A stretch of DNA of 64,000 nt. It comes from Siphonodentalium dalli (taxonomy: Eukaryota; Mollusca; Scaphopoda; Gadilida; Siphonodentaliidae). Positions 33,886-45,742 of the stretch are shown here, piece by piece. The notes under the pieces were generated by a model that saw only the letters and a program-made list of their open reading frames with translations, did no database searches and had not been told where the DNA came from. The stretch lies in the NCBI GenBank assembly GCA_032622095.1, contig CP136062.1:202457959-202521958 (forward strand), written 5' to 3'. How positions within the stretch are numbered: position 1 is the first letter of the stretch; every line of letters begins with the position of its first letter. The translations under genes were made by a program, and so were the position numbers.

Positions 33886-35250
33886 TACCCTTGGAACAAA
33901 CGTCGCACTACCGACGAATCTAATTCAATTAGAATTAGACTCGAGTTTAATTCATAATTCGTCTGTTGAAACAAACGTCGCATTTAATTCAATACGAATC
34001 TAAATGATTTCTTAAAATGGCATAAAGCGTTCATAAGGGTTTTCGTCAAAACGGCTAAAATAGGAAGTTTTATATCAATTCTAAAACGTAAAATTTAGTG
34101 AGAAAACGTGGCTTTTGACTTCCAAGCGACGAAATTAATGTTACTATTCTGAGGAGTGGAAATTATTGGTTTTATATCGCTATTTCGTAGGTATTTGATA
34201 CATATTTTAGGTCGGACATGATTCTTTAGGTGGTATTTTGCTTTGAACTTGTCTGAAAGGAATCAAGTCCAGTTTATTATTATACGAAAACGTACCGGTT
34301 TAACAATTTAATAGCAAGTTGAGGTCAACGCGCTATATCACTATATATTTCGTCAGTATGCCTATCTAAAACCACGTGGTAAAATAACCTTGGCGGGCAG
34401 GGACGTATGGTCTGCCAGTAGAAGAAAAATCAGAGATCTGAACCTGAAAATCCGATCATAGTTTGGCACAGCGGGAGAAAACTTTGAACATGAAAACCGC
34501 AAAAACCTATATAGCATTAGACTGGCCTCAAGCTTTCCAAGTGCTGACAATTTCCAACCTGAAACCCACACGAAGGTTGGAAAATTTCCAACTGATGACC
34601 ATTTAAGTTCATAATTTTGAACGGAAGCATAGGAAAATAATTGGCAGTTTTTTGGCTGGCCACGGGGGTCATGAGGGACCAGGACACAGACCATTTCAGT
34701 CAAAATGTTGGACCAAAAGTAGGAAAATGTGCAAATGTTGGTCTAAAAACAACAAATTCCCCAATAATTCATTGTTGGAAAATCAAATTACAAGAACAAT
34801 TTCAACCCATCGTTGATGTTAAATTTCCATACGTCCATGCACAGTGTAGCGTGTATATCCAAACGGAATAAATATTTATTTAGTGCGTCTACTCGCATTT
34901 AATTTGAAACAAACGTCGCACTTTCGTCGACTCGAATTCAAATACCACCAAATTACGTCATGCTCGTTGGTGTTTTCCAGTTTGAATTGGAATTCCCTCA
35001 TTAGCATATCATTATGCAGCTCGTTTGCATGTCTCCGAATTGAATTCGAGTCGACGGTGATGCGACGTTTGTTTCAAACACGGATCTCAGACGCATCAGC
35101 AATTAAATTCGTGTTGACCACACGCATTCTTCGTCGGTAGTGCGTCTACTCGCATTTATTTGCAACAAACGTCGCACTACCGACGAATCTAATTCAAATA
35201 ATTGAATTCGATTCGTCGGTAGTGCGACGTTTGTTCCAAGGGTTACAGTG
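33886..35250. mobile_element. composite foldback element with CCCTTGGAACAAACGTCGCA ends
   Basis: CCCTTGGAACAAACGTCGCA at the left and its reverse complement at 35220-35246 are flanked by TTA on each side, consistent with a worn TTAA duplication. Inside are further copies of the same arm: 33985-34005, 34905-34940 with 35050-35082, and 35160-35243, the last a near-perfect palindrome. A degraded hAT copy (34398-34839) lies within. No protein is encoded. Confidence 0.65.
34398..34839. mobile_element. degraded internal-deletion copy of the 1.1-kb hAT family
   Basis: Starts CAGGGACGTATGG and ends CCATACGTCCATG; the interior has 'ttggaaaatttccaactgat' words like 14139-15254. The flanking 8-mers do not match, so the duplication is lost. 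Confidence 0.65.
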
Positions 35251-35480
35251 CCATACGCATCCCGTTGACGTCGCATGACATATTGACGTCGCATGACGTA
35301 TTGACGTTCACGTCAACCATGAAACCGGAATACTAAAATAAAAGCATCATCACATCTTACAAAATGAGCCATGCATCTATATATGTGTCTGAATAAACAT
35401 TGTAAGTCTGTTTTAGTATCAAAAGTCGACTTGTGGTTTCTACCATGCACTGTTTATATTTATAGAGAATTGATGTCCGT
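35251..35480. other. unassigned DNA with short duplication
   Basis: 'attgacgtcgcatgac' is repeated twice near 35267-35300. No gene. Confidence 0.5.
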
Positions 35481-35750
35481 TAACGCGATAACTTCCGTTA
35501 GCGCGATAACTTAAGAAAACGTCAATCAATTTCATTCATATTTAGTATATAGATCTTTCATAGCAATATCTCGATCGAGTTCGAAAATGAGTTACGCCCT
35601 TAGTTCGTCAATCAATTTTTGTATAGCAATTTTAGGAAATGTTATGCCCGTTAGCGCGATAACTTGAACAAACGTCAACCCATATCATCCATATTTGGTA
35701 TATGGATCTTTCACAATAATTTCTTGAACAAGTTCGAAAACCAGAATTGT
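35481..35750 (+). repeat. ~155-bp tandem duplication
   Basis: 'gttagcgcgataactt' to 'gttcgaaaa' occurs at about 35498-35588 and 35652-35741 with about 80% similarity by eye. Confidence 0.75.
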
Positions 35751-35769
35751 TCGATCCTTTAGTAAACAT

Positions 35770-35920
35770 TTAGTGATATCAATAACTTGATTATGTGATA
35801 CCATAACATGTTGGGGAATTAGTCATATCACAAAATGATTTTAAGTTATCACAAAATGGAATTAGTGGTATCACAAAATCGAATATATGATATCACAAAA
35901 TAAGTAAGATGTTAGTGATG
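35770..35920. repeat. GATATCACAAAA palindromic array, left
   Basis: About seven units of roughly 22-25 bp around GATATCACAAAAT. The same motif forms the array at 38616-38995, on the other side of the LINE. Confidence 0.85.
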
Positions 35921-36580
35921 TCAATAGTGTTTCGTGCGATAGATAATGGACGCCAAGGTTGTTAAACAATTTAATGTTTCAACCGGAGAAAGAAAGAAAT
36001 ACATGAATTAGTCAAATAGTAACAACAAATGTATCAACATCAACTCAACATGCATACAAATTAGTACCTCGCACGTAAAAGGATAGTCATTGAATAATTT
36101 GGACACCATCACCATACACCTCACACTGACAAAGTAACAGACCGCATGCTTGTGACTACACTATACCTATATAGTCAAAAAATTGCCCATATGCGTGTGC
36201 TATATTTTCTGCTACAATTCGCCCATATGCACGCGGCAACACTATATCACATGCAAATGGGTAGATGAAAACAATGTCTCTTCCAGGTACAATCACACAC
36301 TAATGTTCTCCACGAATACGTGAAACCACATAGAAATATTGAAAATGAAAGTGCACTCTCAATACAGTTGGTAGACAGATAATTTCATGACAGTCAGTTG
36401 ACAGTGCACCACTGCTACGCGATATGCGTTCATAATCCGATAAACTGTTGTTATCATGGGCACCACGAACATTATTCTCTAATAGCGTCATTGACGAATG
36501 TGGTGTAACGTTAACAGTATGTAGCCACTTGAACAATCAACACTTCAATCAGTATGGAACATCGCAGACAACCAAACAGT
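35921..36580. other. intronic DNA, nothing recognised
   Basis: Lies in the intron between lectin exons A1 and A2. Open frames are short and without motifs. Confidence 0.4.
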
Positions 36581-36584
36581 TAGT

Positions 36585-38222
36585 TTAAACATATTTTATT
36601 AGCAAAAATAGCTAATTGGATTGGGGCACAAGTTATTGCTAACTTAATGACGCCCCGTTCCAACAAACAATTGGCAATTAACAAAAGGAGTTAGGCTTCC
36701 TGCCTGCAGTACATATAATATATAGGTATACAAAGAACACTTGTATGATATATTAATTAAGATAAGATCGGGGATACACATTAGGATGTCAAAGGATATG
36801 TGTGTTGCTTGCGTCAGTATGGGAGGGTATGCGATGTGAACCGTCGATCGATGATGTGATATTTGTCTTATAAGTATATGTTCAATCTTTCGCTCGTTTT
36901 TATATATTATTAATCATTAAATCGGTGTGTTTCCATAATATACTTTTGAGCAGCAATGAATAGCTTGTAATTTATTTGCTCGGTCTCATGAGTGGAGCCG
37001 AATAGAATATTTCCAATGGTCAGACGTAGAATGCCCAGTCTAGATATACTATCGAGAAGTTTTTGTCTTTCGTAAATAAAGTAAGGGCATTCAAAAAAGA
37101 AATGGTATGCCGTTTCCTCGGGTGCACCGCAACAACATCTCGGCGAATCAGCAATATGATTAATATGTTTGTCAAAATTAAGATTACTACAATTGTTTCG
37201 CAGTTTAGCGTGCAGTATGTTCCTCTCCCGGCTTCCGATGTGGTAGAAGGGAGGAGATTTCGGTACAAAATTCATCGCGACTAGTTTTTGCTCTATGGTC
37301 TCTTTGTCTATGTTCTTCTTATTGTCTTTATTATCTTTATTTTCACTTTTCGCGATGTTATCAAGAAATTTGTTCCACTGGATAATCATAGAGGGAAAGA
37401 ATGATTTGTTATAATATTCAGTCTTTCGGGATAAAGAGTTAAATCGGTAGGGATATCAGGAAGGGTAATTAGTGTTGTCCCCGTAACGAGGAGGTAATAT
37501 ATCAGTCAAATATTTTGGAGCATTTCCAGCTTGGATTCGGTTGAACATTTTTAATTTATGATATTTTCTTCGATCTTGCAGTGATTGCCAACCCAATTCT
37601 ATAAATAGTCTATATGTGGGACATGAGCGAGTTAAGCCCGATATAATTCGAGCCGCTTCTATGTGCAATTTGTCTAATGTATTTAGAAGAGAATCGGGGG
37701 CACAGTCCCAGATAATATCTCCATATTCCATAAGAGGAAGAATGTAAGATATGTACATTAAATTTAGGGATTTGCGGCTAAGTTTATATTTCATTTTCCT
37801 AAGCATTGATAATCGACCAGAAACACGATTTACTATTTCATTTATTTGTATGTCCCATCCCAAATTTGATTGAAAGTTTAAACCGAGGTGTTTTTGAGAG
37901 TCCATTTCCTCAAGTTGGGCGTCGCCAAAAAGAATTGGCTGCAATGTTGGGGAATCTTTTTGAGGAGATACTTGAAATCTAATGAGAGTAGTTTTTGTGG
38001 GATTGAAATTGACAAGCCATTTTTTGGACCAATCGGTGAGTTTTTCCATGTCATTGTTGACTTGTGTAACAAGAAGGATCGGGTCAGTTTCAGATGTAGT
38101 GATACAAGTATCATCAGCATATAGTCTCGTCGGGGATTCTAAATTCTGATGGATATCGTTAACGTATATGAGAAATAAAAAAGGGCCGATTACTGAGCCC
38201 TGGGGGACCCCAAGACGAACAG
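36585..38222 (-). mobile_element. 5'-truncated LINE with long RT C-terminal frame (I/Nimb-like)
   Basis: Minus-strand reverse transcriptase from the palm to the C-terminus. It starts with RLGVPQGSVIGPFLFLIYVN (38220-38160) and YADDT (about 38125), the catalytic motif. It continues through DWSKKWLVNFNPTKT, HLGLNFQSNLGWD, SYILPLMEYGDIIWDCAPDS and LTRSCPTYRLFIELGW. After about 37456 a single in-frame stop interrupts; the frame then continues to 36910 and ends with a C-terminal cysteine-histidine module, CCCGAPEETAYHFFFECPYF (about 37139-37080). This module is typical of I-clade and related LINEs. The 3' UTR runs to about 36585 ('ctaataaaatatg' on the minus strand). With one stop in about 430 codons it is a young copy. 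It lies in the 7.2-kb lectin intron, antisense to the gene. Clade is tentative. Confidence 0.92.
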
Positions 38223-38615
38223 TTTACCTCTACAGAACATTACTGCACACGAAGAAAATACACACCCGTGCGAGTAGTTACTTACGCATTGGCGGGAATT
38301 GAGACATATTTCCTTGTAGTTTGTTCTGAAATTGATGATATGAATAATATGTAGTAAGAGGGTGAGTGAATGTGAAAGAAGACAAAGGCGCGAAATCGAC
38401 GAGGTTTTTTTTAGCGCCAACCGAAAATATTGGTCTTCTCCATCGGAGACAGCTATTGACTGCAGAACGGGAACACAGTTTTATTATAACAGCAGTCAAA
38501 AAACAACAACCTTTGATCCAAACCGTTTTTTTCTTCTTCAAATTTTACTTCCGTGCTAACACGATTTCCCATATATCCCGAACAGATCATTGTCACTGAG
38601 TGATACAAATAGTTC
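38223..38615. other. intronic DNA with open frames on both strands
   Basis: The plus frame 38366-38540 contains QFYYNSSQKTTTFDP, loosely like the end of a WW domain, but the spacing does not fit. The minus frame has ATG TCT CAA ... ATGC|gtaagt near 38310-38275, which could mimic a first exon. Neither is supported well enough to call. Confidence 0.3.
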
Positions 38616-38995
38616 GATGTTATAATGTCATAAAATGATTTAAGGATATCACAAAATGTTGAAGGTTTAGTAGTCCAGCTATCCCATTTTCTATTTATTG
38701 ATATCACAAAATGAATTAGTGATATCGCAAATTCAATTTTATGATATCACAAAACGAATTTATGATATAAATCGAATTATTTATTTCACTAAATGCTTAC
38801 TATTTTGTGATATCAATAATCGGATTTTGTGATATCAAAATTTTATTTATTATATTACTAATTGGAATTAGTGATATCTTAAAATCAATTTGTGATATCA
38901 TGAAATATTTAATAATATCATATAGTCGATTTTATGATATTATGTATTCATTTAGTGATATCATAAAAATCAATTATTGCTATCACTAAATAGGC
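38616..38995. repeat. GATATCACAAAA palindromic array, right
   Basis: About 16 units with the words 'tgatatcacaaaatgaatt' and 'ttttgtgatatc' in both orientations; GATATC is the palindromic centre. Confidence 0.9.
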
Positions 38996-40613
38996 AATAT
39001 ATAGAAGAACGGCGCCCAATAGTACTGTTTTGCTTCAATTTTGCTTTTCAGTTTGATGTTGTGATATGATGTATCTAGTTATATGTTTATTGTTTTAAAA
39101 TTTTATTTCTGGTAAAAGCTTTTTATGATTCGCAGCAGATAGTGCCAAATTTGTTTTAATTAAATATGTTTAATTGGTAGTCTATTGTATAATGTTTAGT
39201 AACTTCAGTTATGTTTGACTAAAATCATCTTGTTAGAACTGGTCAAACAATCTGTAAATCACTCAGAGTCACTGGTGAAGTCTTGAATTATATGCATCCA
39301 ATAGAGGGGTTCAGTATGGGTTCTGAAGTGATAACCCACTCATATATAACACTATATGTAGTATATACTTTAGTATACAATGTTTATTACCATTTCTGGT
39401 TCAAAATTTATTATATATATTTGGGATAAAAAAACAATTTCAACTTGTGGAAAAACACTGATTTTTGTTTACCAACACAACCACCGCCTACGTGTCCGCA
39501 ACTTATCCCCCCGTACAATGTATATCTATATCGATCCCGGAACAGCAATGCAACAAATGCGACCATAATTTCATTCTTCAACCCTCAAACATTTCATAGC
39601 TAACTTAAAATATTGATACGTATTTCTTGGTGATGCAGGAAGACAATACGGCAGGGTAATTCCACCTCCATAGATATACAACATTTCCATTGTCATGTAT
39701 TACTTATATTTACTATTCATGTGAATATTGCAAATGATCTTCTATCCTACCCACGGAGTTTTGTAACACATGTGATTTGAACCTGGTTTACGGCAACTTC
39801 TAGGTTTAACCGCCATTTGACAGATAAATCCATAGCTTAAACTCGAGACCACAAATCGAAGCGACGCATTGCTCATCTCCAGTCCAGCTCCAGGCCATGG
39901 TTTAACAGTAGTTTATCTATATTGTCGACTTGAGCTACCAAACATGCATATTGCGGAGTATATCGGACGCGGCGTTCTATCTACAGCGAACGTTGACCAT
40001 TAAGATAACGGGCATATTTTGAGTGGAAATGTGTAAGCGAGAGGCGCTGACACCTATAGAGAGTGTATGGGATAATGTTTCTGTCAGATTGGATTTTTTT
40101 TGTCGTGTTATAAATTAAAAGCGGGCAACTAAACCATAATATTCGACTCTCCAGCAAAATCGGAGTTAAGTAGGCTTGACTTAAGATGAGGAAACCGCCA
40201 TTTATGGACAATGGTATACAATTGTTACACAATCAGTACAACGTGTGGAGCTGTAACTTATCTTGGTTGACGGCGTGTCCAATGCGAAAGTTGCGGCTTG
40301 GGTGTTATCACGTAGCAATTTATTCATTCTCACGTGTTGTAAATGTGCACTTGTTCGCTTGAATTAAGGGCGTGCCCATGACCATTCTACCGGTAACTGG
40401 GTAGTTCAAGTGCATGCTCAATGATATCTCACCGAATATAGTTATCAATCGGCTAGCCACTGAATGATAACAAACGTCCCTTATATCCTGTCTGGCTGGA
40501 CGTCAGTGTAGGTTTAAATCCGGTTTAAACCGGAGATGACGAATCCAACCATGTGAGTTATATTATACACATGCATATACTTCGTAACTGGCATTTTCAA
40601 TCTACATTCACAG
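38996..40613. other. intronic DNA before lectin exon A2
   Basis: AT-rich, no element recognised. Ends with acceptor 'ctacattcacag' at 40602-40613. Confidence 0.5.
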
Positions 40614-40756
40614 GCCTGGATTTCGGATCAGACAGCTGAATACACTACGGATAACTGGTGGATTGGTTTGTACAGAGATACAAATAGCATAACAGACCCG
40701 AAGCAAATCCCCAAATGGGTTTGGATTAACAAAACAGTCACAGATACCTCTCTGCT
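40614..40756 (+). CDS. multi-CTLD receptor-like gene, CTLD A exon 2
   Basis: Middle part of CTLD A. It enters in phase 0 with AWISDQTAEYTTDN and leaves in phase 2 at CT before gtacgt. WWIGLYRD is the WIGL signature of the CTLD core strand, and KWVWINKTVTDTSLL corresponds to the long loop region (W.W.DG in the family). The acceptor is 'attcacag'. The exon fits both neighbours in phase: CAG|GCC from exon A1 and CT|A to exon A3. The intron before it is 7.2 kb and carries a LINE, a composite foldback element and GATATC arrays. The frame stays open beyond the donor for 33 codons, but that tail does not look like a CTLD and would lose the C-terminal cysteines. Confidence 0.9.
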
Positions 40757-42796
40757 GTACGTGTGTATATCGACACCAGTCTCTACCAGAGCGCACCAGT
40801 CATACTTCCTTTCTGACTCTGTCACCGGCTGGGTACTAGTCTGCCGTTTCTATATTTAGCGCTGGGTTTTCCAAACAAAAATGGCGAAAACCGATCGCTC
40901 AAAAGTCAAATTTTCTATGTGCTTTGAGAACAATTCCCGTACTAAAACTTAATGACAGAATGGAGGATCAGAGCGGTAGTTTTGTTGACGATTTTCGCAA
41001 GCAACTCGTCAAAATTTTAGCAAATTAAAACTCTTGTGTCTGACTTGCCATGCGTGTTGTCGGGACATTGTCGTCCATGTGCGTTTAGACTTTTGTGTTA
41101 ATAAAATAATCGGAGAAACAAATCACACCATTTCGAAATATAGTTCTTTGGTTCTGGTGGGACTTTCCAGACTTTAGGTACGAAACCACACACATTTTGT
41201 TCGATATTTTGTGTGCTTAATAAGGGCAGCATTTTGCTCTGCTCGCTTAGTATGTATTTTAATATCGCGGAAGTCCACCAAATGTGGGTAAAATGTCGCC
41301 GATAGCAGCGGTCTTACCGCATCAAGGGAGGTAAACCCTGCATGGAGTTTGGACCGACACGTGGCTAGATAGTCTCCGTTTGGGGGTATCAACTTTTAAT
41401 TTCCAACTGTTGACTAACCTGAACTATAGATTGAAATTTTAAGTCAGGTAAATAACATTTGCATCCCACCAACCTGGTACCTCAAGGCTTCCAACTGTTG
41501 GAAACTTCCAATCGACACCCCTATATAGTTGGACATTTTCCAAGTGATGAACATTTAAGTCCTAAGCATTGACCGCAATTAGGAGAAAAGTATCCCACTT
41601 GTCTTCTAAAACAACAAATTTTACATGAAAAGCAAATTATCATTACAATTTCAACCTTTTTTGGTATAAAAGTAAGAAATTTCCAACTGATGATGAGTTT
41701 GGCATGACAATCTCACTGTTGTCGATTTTACTAAATTTAGACGGTAGACAGGGCACCCAAACTCCCTGTTACACCATTCCTGAATTGCATGCCTGTCTTT
41801 CGAATGGTGATGGCATCGAAAGACCCATAATTCGGCCCGACGAGCCACCTTCTTCTTAAAACTACAGAAACCAATTTCAGAACATATAGATCGATAAGTA
41901 TATTCCCAACACTTTGAGTAAATTAGATCTAATAACACGCGCTCCGGTGAATGAATTTTCAGTCCCTATAATGTTCATTGCACTAAATGTACAGTACTTG
42001 ATGGAAAATTATTCGATTTGAGTTGTACTCGGCCACATAGAAGCGCAAATACCACCCTCTTTATTTTTGGGTTTAGTAGAAAACCCAGCAAGATCCGTGC
42101 AGATTGCTTTCGTTAAATGACTAGCCATACGACTATATGTGGTACATGTATTGCTACCAAGCATGTCATTACTGCCTATATTAGGGGCAACAAGTATGTG
42201 GCTTATGTAATTGGACGGTGGGGTATGTCTAATGTCCCAATGATAGTTCAGTTGGTGGGACATCTTCATATAGGATAGGATAATATTTTATTTCACAATT
42301 CAATACATTATACATTAATACAATAAAATATAAGTTAATTTATATGTGTATTGTGTGGAGTGCCGTGGCCTATAATGGCCGTCTACCCGGCACCCCTGAA
42401 TGACGGAATACAATCAATAATGGCTACATAAAGAATTTAAATATTTCACTATAATTAGATTAGATTAATATATAAATTGGATTTAAATATTGATATGGAT
42501 TCCAGTGAATAAACAAATAGGTTTCAGTTGTGTGGATATAAATGGATATGAATGAATATGCAACGGTCAATTTTCTCAATAACAAGTTTTGAAGTATGTT
42601 TTGGCTGCATTTACTAAGGAGAATTATTAAGACTTTGCTCACACACTATATGAAATCTGTTCAACAGTCGTTTAGAACAATAATCATCTGTTATTTAAAA
42701 ATCGTCAGTGTGTAAACAAACCATCATATTTCTTGTACCATGGTGCAAGATTAATCACTGAACTCAATATACAAAGACCACAATATCTAATATTTC
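40757..42796. other. intron with hAT fragment and unassigned DNA
   Basis: Contains a worn piece of the 1.1-kb hAT family at about 41355-41700 ('acacgtggctagatagtctc', 'aatttccaactgatgat'). The minus-strand open frames at 41651-41938 and 42009-42269 were not recognised. Confidence 0.5.
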
Positions 42797-42800
42797 TTAA

Positions 42801-44131
42801 AGGCCCACTTAATTTTTGAATGTCCAGATAACATTATACACATCATATCCCATATTATATACACCCCCCAGATAACATTTTACACATCATATCCCATATT
42901 ATATACACCCCCCCCCCCAGATAACATTATACACATCATATCCCATATTATATACACCCCCCAGATAACATTATACACATCATATCCCATATTATATACA
43001 CCCCCCCAGATAACATTATACACATCATATCCCATATTATATACACCCCCCCCCCCAGATAACATTATACACATCATATCCCATATCATATACACCCCCC
43101 CAGATAACATTATACACATCATATCCAATATTATATACACCCCCCCAGATAACATTATACACATCATATCCCATATTATATACACCCCCCCCCCCCAGAT
43201 AACATTATACACATCATATCCCATATTATATACACCCCCCCAGATAACATTATACACATCATATCCCATATTATATACACCCCCCCCCCCCCCAGATAAC
43301 ATTATACACATCATATCCCATATTATATACACCCCCCCCCAGATAACATTATACACATCATATCCATATTATATACCCCCCCCCCCCAGATAACATTATA
43401 CACATCATATCCCATATTATATACACCCCCCCCCCAGATAACATTATACACATCATATCCCATATTATATACACCCCCCCAGATAACATTATACACATCA
43501 TATCCCATATTATATACACCCCCCAGATAACATTATACACATCATATCCCATATTATATACACCCCCCCCCCCCCAGATAACATTATACACATCATATCC
43601 CATATTATATACCATTTGGAAGAGGAACCAAAAATATATATATTCCATCAGAATACGGAACAGCTGCGTCCATCAACACTCCCCTTTGGCACAGCATACA
43701 GACCACATCCTCATCCCGGTCGTCACCAAACTTCAATTGGGATCTTCAGGTGACCTCTAGATGGGAGCTTACCATCTTGGATATATAAATTTTTAAAATC
43801 AATGGCTGTAGTGGTGACTGCAAAATGGTGTGAATAGAGATTCTCAGATTCATTTCAAGACTTCCCCCTTGTCAACCTAGAATGCACCAGAATTCAAACT
43901 AAGAGATAGAGTTATTCCCCTTCCATTGAGAACAATAGACCTTATAGTACAGTCTGGATCGAAATTAATCACAGAACACACCTCAGTAACTCAACAAAAC
44001 AATATGTTCCCAGTTTATTCGACCGGATCAGTTGATAATACAATGTTTTTGAGCTTCCTCTTTCAAATGGTATATAATATGGAATATGTTGTGTATAATG
44101 TGATCTGGTGATTCGAAAATTAAGTGGGCCT
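42801..44131. mobile_element. TTAA-flanked element, family D copy 2, expanded by a minisatellite
   Basis: TTAA at 42797-42800 and 44132-44135; the ends are AGGCCCACTTAATTTTTG and AATTAAGTGGGCCT. The right arm (44040-44131) mirrors the left arm with its 'ccatattatataccatttgg' stretch, but in the left arm that stretch has become a tandem array (42825-43612). A fragment of the 'catcttggat' repeat family lies at 43690-43800. Copy 1 (32596-33039) shows the unexpanded state. Confidence 0.92.
42825..43612 (+). repeat. ~45-bp minisatellite with variable polyC, about 17 units
   Basis: The unit 'cagataacattatacacatc' plus 'atatcccatattatataca' ends in a C tract of 6 to 14 bases. The units are otherwise almost identical, which means the array is young or homogenised. 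Open frames (IWDMMCIMLSGG repeats) are artefacts. Confidence 0.98.
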
Positions 44132-44211
44132 TTAAATAATGGAACATCGGCACTGTTTGAAAAAGGTATAGCACCTCAAATGATTGAATGATAATGTCTA
44201 TGTCGTTTCAG

Positions 44212-44339
44212 AAATTGGGATCGAGAACCGGACAATTGGAATGATCAAGATTGTATATCGGTGGACGAAGAGGGGAAATTCGCTGACGACAATTGTCTGG
44301 AACAATATGGATATATTTGCAAATACCCTATCCAGACAG
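44212..44339 (+). CDS. multi-CTLD receptor-like gene, CTLD A exon 3
   Basis: C-terminal part of CTLD A. It starts after 'gtcgtttcag' in phase 2 (A AAT TGG GAT) and ends at ACA G before gtactg in phase 1. It encodes NWDREPDNWNDQDCISVDEE and then ADDNCLEQYGYICKYP, supplying the last three conserved cysteines (QDC, DNC, YIC). In mannose-type lectins the loop motif is EPN; here it is EPD. The usual WND calcium motif is replaced by ADDN. Calcium and sugar binding by this domain is therefore uncertain. A TTAA element ends only 76 bp before the acceptor. Confidence 0.92.
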
Positions 44340-44477
44340 GTACTGTCAGAAGGAAGTTTGTGTAATATGTGTATTCATGATTTAGATTTATTTATATGGA
44401 AAAAATAGCCCGATATTCGTCCATGTCGGGTTTCGACCTCGCTATCTTAATCACATGAAAATAAAACGGAATGTAAT

Positions 44478-45038
44478 CAGGGTCCGCGGTGGACCAAAAT
44501 TTACTTTTGCCAAATGAAAATATTTTTTGCCAAATTATTTTAGCAGTTGCCAAATGTTATCCCTGATAGTATAATTTCTGCAACCTTAAGTCTTATGTTT
44601 CGACACTCGCGGTTTGAACGACTTTTGATATCGATAGAAAATCAGTTAGTTAATAATTAGTTATACTCGCATCTCTATTGTGGGTTATCATACAACAATA
44701 TGCCAATCACCGAACAATACAATGGTAGAACGGTTTCTCCATCAGTAGGCCACATCACAGGAGGATTAGTAATCCCTCCAACCATCAGTAATAATGCTAT
44801 GAGATTAACTGCATCTAAATAGAGGCGTTAACTTTCCCTATACCTTATAAAACACCACTAATATAATTACGATGTAAGAGTTTCCTGAAATTAATGGTAT
44901 TGATAGACCAATATTTTTCAAATTGCTTGAGGAATTAAAATGTGACTTGCCAAAACTTTTACCAAATGAAAATATTTTTTGCCAAAGGTGAATTATTTTT
45001 GCCATTGGCAAATTTGGCAAGTGGCAGCGCGAACCCTG
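44478..45038. mobile_element. non-autonomous hAT element with TTTGCCAAAT subterminal repeats
   Basis: The ends CAGGGTCCGCGGTG and CAGCGCGAACCCTG are inverted repeats. The flanking 8-mers are aatgtaat (44470-44477) and aaagtaat (45039-45046), 7 of 8 matching. TTTTGCCAAAT words cluster near both ends, as expected for transposase-binding subterminal repeats. No protein. Confidence 0.85.
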
Positions 45039-45465
45039 AAAGTAATGCAATGAAACGAAAGTGATCCCATAGAGTAACCGGACCAGAATATGACATAAGC
45101 CACCGTTTTAGACATAATTTGGGGCACCAAACTCCATACATGTGTCTTTAAACTGACATGGCTCGTTCCGAAAGCTACAATTGTGTATGCATCATTTGGT
45201 TAGAGGTATCTGAAACATACCTACACCGTGTAATCAATCAATGATACAGGGTGAAATAATAGTCATGCTTTGATGACTATATGTAGCAACATTAAACGTA
45301 GTTTCCGGGTGTCACTTAGATATTTATTGCTATTTTGATATTTATTAATAATACTAACTTGCATTATTAGGTCATTTTACCTGTGTCTTTGCTTAGTGTT
45401 TACAGTATATAACACACATAAAAACAAAACGAGTATTTCGTTCAATTTCCCCAAATATACCCCCA
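45039..45465. other. intergenic or intronic DNA, nothing recognised
   Basis: Lies between CTLD A and CTLD B exons; no feature seen. Confidence 0.4.
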
Positions 45466-45539
45466 AAACATTTGGCAAAAAATAATTTCATTTGGCAAAT
45501 ATTTTGGCAAGAGGAAATGTTGGTCCTGTGCCAACCCTG
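45466..45539. repeat. solitary end of a TTTGGCAAA hAT relative
   Basis: 'atttggcaaaaaataatttc' words lead into a terminus CAACCCTG, similar to the end of 44478-45038. The left end was not found. Confidence 0.5.
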
Positions 45540-45540
45540 C

Positions 45541-45624
45541 CTACACGGAGACTCGCATATATAAGAGAATGGACTGGCACAGTATCTTTAATGCTGCACC
45601 ATCGCAGCTCCCGTCATGAAAGGG
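45541..45624. mobile_element. TTAA-flanked MITE, family B copy 2 (right end only)
   Basis: Half a core hairpin ('actcgcatatataagagaat') is followed by CGCAGCTCCCGTCATGAAAGGG and TTAA at 45625-45628. The left part is missing. Confidence 0.7.
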
Positions 45625-45742
45625 TTAAAGAAACAGTGTCTTCTTAAACGGACATGGATCTTTAGAACACGAATTATATTTATACATGTATCTCAAAACA
45701 TACAAGATGCCGCGGAAGATTTCCGAATAAACTCGTCGATAT

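Noticed and set aside
40757-40860. Readthrough tail of lectin exon A2 as coding sequence
   Set aside because: It lacks the conserved C-terminal CTLD cysteines, and a good donor CT|gtacgt is in the phase needed by exon A3.
41651-42269. Two minus-strand open frames of 86-95 codons as a host exon
   Set aside because: No domain recognised and no matching splice sites; similarity to transposase-like patterns could not be supported.
42825-43612. CRISPR-like array or coding repeat (IWDMMCIMLSGG)
   Set aside because: Units are contiguous with only polyC length changes; the open frame results from repeat periodicity.
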